From Verrucomicrobiota bacterium (GTDB lineage Bacteria; Verrucomicrobiota; Verrucomicrobiia; Verrucomicrobiales; Akkermansiaceae), in assembly GCA_026397695.1 (NCBI GenBank), contig JAPLUJ010000609.1, forward strand, positions 1 to 11,128: 11,128 nt of DNA, in the 5' to 3' direction. This document shows positions 9,601-11,128 of the stretch, piece after piece. The stretch's first letter is position 1; the number at the start of each line of letters is the position of its first letter. The translations under genes were made by a program, and so were the position numbers. The notes beneath the pieces were generated by a model. That model ran no database searches. It had not been told where the DNA came from and saw nothing but the letters and a program-made list of their open reading frames with translations.

Positions 9601-10163
9601 ATCCACCACCCGGGTCATGGTGAGCGGGGCGATTTCGCGTGCCGGCATCAACACCCGGCACAGGCGCTGGCGGAAGTCGGCGGGATGCAGGAGAAACAAT
9701 ACACACCCTAACAGCAAGAACGCTCCGGCCACCGCCGCCCAACGCCGGAGCAGCCGCCAGTCGTAAACCCGCTGCCATGCGATGCCACGCCACAAGCCGG
9801 CCAGTTCGCCTAACAAAACAATGCGCCATTGTGAACTTTCGGCCAACGACCGGTCGAGTTGCACGGCATTGACCAGGGCGTTGTCGGAGCGTGCGGTTGC
9901 CGTTTCGAGGCGGCGGCATTGGCGAGGGCGGCGGCCAAGGGCAACGCGATGGCCACCAAGCCCGCCCAGCGACCAAGCGCTCCGAAGCGTGCCCGTGCAT
10001 CCACCACCAGCCATGCACCTAACAGCACGCCTGCGGCGACCACGCCGATGGCCAGCGAAGTGAGCCCGCGGCCAATCTTCAAGGCACGTCCCGCACGCCG
10101 CAGGATCTGGCGTGGTGTCTGACCGTCGGATTCGGCGGCGGGAGATGTTGGGTTGGCATGCAC
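6604..10163 (-). CDS. Large membrane-anchored Ig-like/coiled-coil protein (DUF4175-like), interrupted by a frameshift
   Basis: A protein of about 1186 residues if one missing base is restored. The first 85 residues are in the frame starting at GTG 10163 (MHANPTSPAAESDG) and contain two membrane segments (about 33-54 and 66-85). The rest lies in another frame from about 9909, starting LETATARSDNALVNAVQLDR, with a third membrane segment at about 142-159. Then come a VVDVEPGD strand region (186-193) opening an Ig-like domain, PPAYT (284-288) opening a second, and EASDDYGL near 406-412. A long Ala/Glu/Lys/Gln-rich helical coiled-coil region covers about 500-920, a Gly/Met/Gln-rich low-complexity stretch about 950-1060, and a helical C-terminus ends in VDDYFRTLDSP. 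This architecture is known for DUF4175-type membrane proteins that accompany MoxR ATPases. The frame upstream of 9909 that continues the second part (to 10416) is arginine-rich and non-homologous, so it is a shadow. The GTG lies 9 bases after the previous stop, with AGAG immediately before it, and is an imperfect start. Confidence 0.8.
9909..9917 (-). other. Frameshift site in the DUF4175-like gene
   Basis: On the coding strand three GCC codons (9917-9909) are followed by CTCGAAACG. The upstream frame reads ...ALANAAA then S-K-R-Q and degenerates; the downstream frame reads L-E-T-A-T-A-R-S-D-N and continues for 1101 residues. Adding one C after the GCC run joins them as ANAAALETATARSDN, which fits the expected continuity. 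So one base is missing, or ribosomes shift by -1. No canonical X-XXY-YYZ slippery heptamer is present, which favours a sequencing or assembly deletion, or a real mutation. Confidence 0.75.
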
Positions 10164-10172
10164 CTCTGCAGG

Positions 10173-10850
10173 TTACGGCTTTGCCGGGGATTTTCCATCC
10201 CCATTCTTCGGATCCACGCGAAAAAGCCGGAAGTTGGCGAAGTAGGATTTTCCGGGGCCCATGGTGGCGCCGTAGTTGACGACCTTTACCGAGATATACT
10301 CCGGTTGCTGATCCTTGCCGGAGACCACCACGGTTTTGGGCACGGTGAAGTCGCGGCTTGCGGTGGTCCACATCTTCGAGTTGCCCGGCGGCGAGGGCAC
10401 CTGCGCCCGATAACACATCATCAGTGCGGGTCTGTCATCCGCCGGAGCGCGGCGGAAAATCGTGCGCTTTTGTTCCGGATGGGGGTCGCGGCTCCATGCC
10501 TCCGCGTGAATTTTGGCGGCCAAATCCCAGGTCATGCAATCGACCTCGATGTGATATGTCGCACCCGCTTCGACCGGCACCGGCACGCTCTCGATCTTGC
10601 CGCCCTGGTTGCCGGCGATCCCGGCGGGCAAATCAAGCATCACCGCCCTGCGTCCGCCCACCTCTCCCGGCGGTGCCATTTTCACATACGGTCCGTTGTC
10701 CTTGTAAAACTCCTCATCGGGAAAAACCGTGAGCCAGCCGTGCAGCGGCTGCTTGCCCTCGAAGCCGCCGTTAGGCAGCAGGTTCTTGACGTCTCCGCCC
10801 GCCGCATGTGCGGATGTTAGAACAAGCGCGACGAAAGTGGTAGCGGTCAT
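10173..10850 (-). CDS. Exported CBM4/9-like beta-sandwich protein
   Basis: A 225-residue protein. After a short signal peptide-like start (MTATTFVALVLTSAHAAG) the mature protein opens with NLLPNGGFEGKQPLHGW, the characteristic first strand of CBM4/9-like carbohydrate-binding jelly rolls. Later strands (GKIESVPVPVEAGATYHIEV, near the middle, and KSYFANFRLFRVDPKNG at the end) fit the same fold, in which the last strand usually describes the ligand-side calcium sheet. I see no catalytic domain. The frame is open to ATG codons at 10910 and 10922, but those residues (MFGRMPNTACGTQALP) are simply the translation of a hairpin repeat, so I chose ATG 10850. The chosen start has no basic residue in its n-region and no Shine-Dalgarno sequence, so the start is not certain. 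It is the first gene of the operon, with only 9 bases to the next gene's GTG. Confidence 0.78.
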   Translation of the reverse strand: MTATTFVALVLTSAHAAGGDVKNLLPNGGFEGKQPLHGWLTVFPDEEFYKDNGPYVKMAPPGEVGGRRAVMLDLPAGIAGNQGGKIESVPVPVEAGATYHIEVDCMTWDLAAKIHAEAWSRDPHPEQKRTIFRRAPADDRPALMMCYRAQVPSPPGNSKMWTTASRDFTVPKTVVVSGKDQQPEYISVKVVNYGATMGPGKSYFANFRLFRVDPKNGDGKSPAKP

Positions 10851-10881
10851 TGTGATCGCGCGTGTCCGGAATACGGGGAGC

Positions 10882-10923
10882 GCCTGCGTCCCGCAGGCAG
10901 TGTTCGGCATCCTGCCGAACACT
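10882..10923. repeat. Tandem perfect hairpins (REP-like intergenic element)
   Basis: Two perfect inverted repeats lie end to end. GCCTGCG (10882-10888) pairs with CGCAGGC (10892-10898) across a TCC loop. AGTGTTCGGC (10899-10908) pairs with GCCGAACACT (10914-10923) across ATCCT. The element lies in the divergent gap between the CBM-like gene and the RND fragment. It looks like a dispersed palindromic repeat and not a terminator, since no U-run follows on either strand. It could still attenuate or stabilise the operon's leader RNA. Confidence 0.8.
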
Positions 10924-11128
10924 CTTCAGATACCGAACTCACCGCGCCAGCCTCCGATATAACAGAACCACATTCCGCCCATGAGGAGGATTTTTTCACC
11001 CGGCTTTACCGCCGCGTGATGGGGCCGCTGATTCACCATGCGGGCTGGCGCTGGGCGTTCCTGTTAGGGATCACGCTGCTGCTGTTGGCATCCTTCGCCA
11101 CAGTTGGGATCGGCTGGGTGAAAGTGAA
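10923..11128 (+). CDS. RND-family efflux permease, partial (runs off the window; upstream half not seen)
   Basis: From about 10980 the frame reads AHEEDFFTRLYRRVMGPLIH, then HAGWRWAFLLGITLLLLASF and ATVGIGWVKV to the window end. The Y-R-R-V-M-x-P-L-I segment before a membrane helix and a V-K-V after it match the central region of RND (AcrB/CusA-like) transporters, just before the second membrane bundle. No N-terminal half is present: the frame is open back to a stop at 10818-10820, but passes through the hairpin repeat, and the first ATG/GTG codons in frame are GTG 11016 and ATG 11019, inside the conserved segment. GAGGAGGA at 10983-10990 looks like a ribosome binding site, yet no start codon in this frame follows at the right distance. 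It could be a 5'-truncated gene, a split half-transporter, or a gene with an unusual start. The listed left end is the edge of the repeat and not a proven start. Confidence 0.55.

Noticed and set aside
6604..10416. A single 1270-residue ORF starting at 10416
   Set aside because: Its first part, upstream of about 9909, is arginine-rich with no domain signal, and its start lies inside the CBM-like gene. The real N-terminus with membrane helices lies in the adjacent frame from 10163.
10851..10922. N-terminal extension of the CBM-like protein from ATG 10922
   Set aside because: Those residues are the translation of the tandem hairpin repeat and the adjoining spacer.
10981..11019. ATG 10981 with GAGGAGGA nearby as the start of a gene
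   Set aside because: That frame ends after 12 codons at a TGA. The GAGGAGGA codes for Glu-Glu in the RND frame.

Overview
The window looks like chromosomal DNA of a GC-rich member of the Verrucomicrobiota or the wider PVC group. This is inferred from gene content (a MoxR ATPase with a very large membrane-anchored Ig-like/coiled-coil protein, a PA14/TPR exported protein, a CBM-like exported protein), from palindromic dispersed repeats in the gaps, and from near-absence of Shine-Dalgarno sequences. No rRNA, tRNA or CRISPR was seen, so the taxonomy is not proven.

Layout. 1-284: no gene; an imperfect inverted-repeat element (1-190) followed by a possible promoter. 285-1646 (+): a complete metallo-beta-lactamase/beta-CASP hydrolase. 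1712-2367 (+): a two-gene VapBC-type toxin-antitoxin module with overlapping genes, its own possible promoter/operator palindrome and the only strong ribosome binding sites in the window. A short palindrome (2371-2384) separates it from the convergent minus-strand operon.

10850-2385 (-): a five-gene operon with genes overlapping or 9-12 bases apart. In transcription order: exported CBM-like protein; roughly 1186-residue membrane-anchored Ig-like/coiled-coil protein (DUF4175-like, interrupted by a one-base frameshift near 9910); exported PA14-like/TPR protein whose signal peptide is built from a 9-bp tandem repeat; small exported protein of unknown function; and a cytoplasmic FHA-MoxR AAA+ ATPase. 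MoxR ATPases usually act on vWA or DUF58 partner proteins, and neither is encoded here. I infer an envelope-remodelling or secreted-complex assembly system in which a phospho-dependent FHA input controls a MoxR chaperone that acts on the large membrane protein. 10882-10923 holds tandem perfect hairpins. From about 10923 to the end (+) is part of an RND efflux permease that matches the middle of the family and has no visible upstream half.

The most unexpected DNA-level signal is the hexamer CTAACA/TGTTAG. By hand count it occurs about 26 times, against about 3 expected from composition. It lies on both strands, in several codon phases and in non-coding DNA, and it forces rare codons such as TTA and CTA in an otherwise GC-rich coding background.
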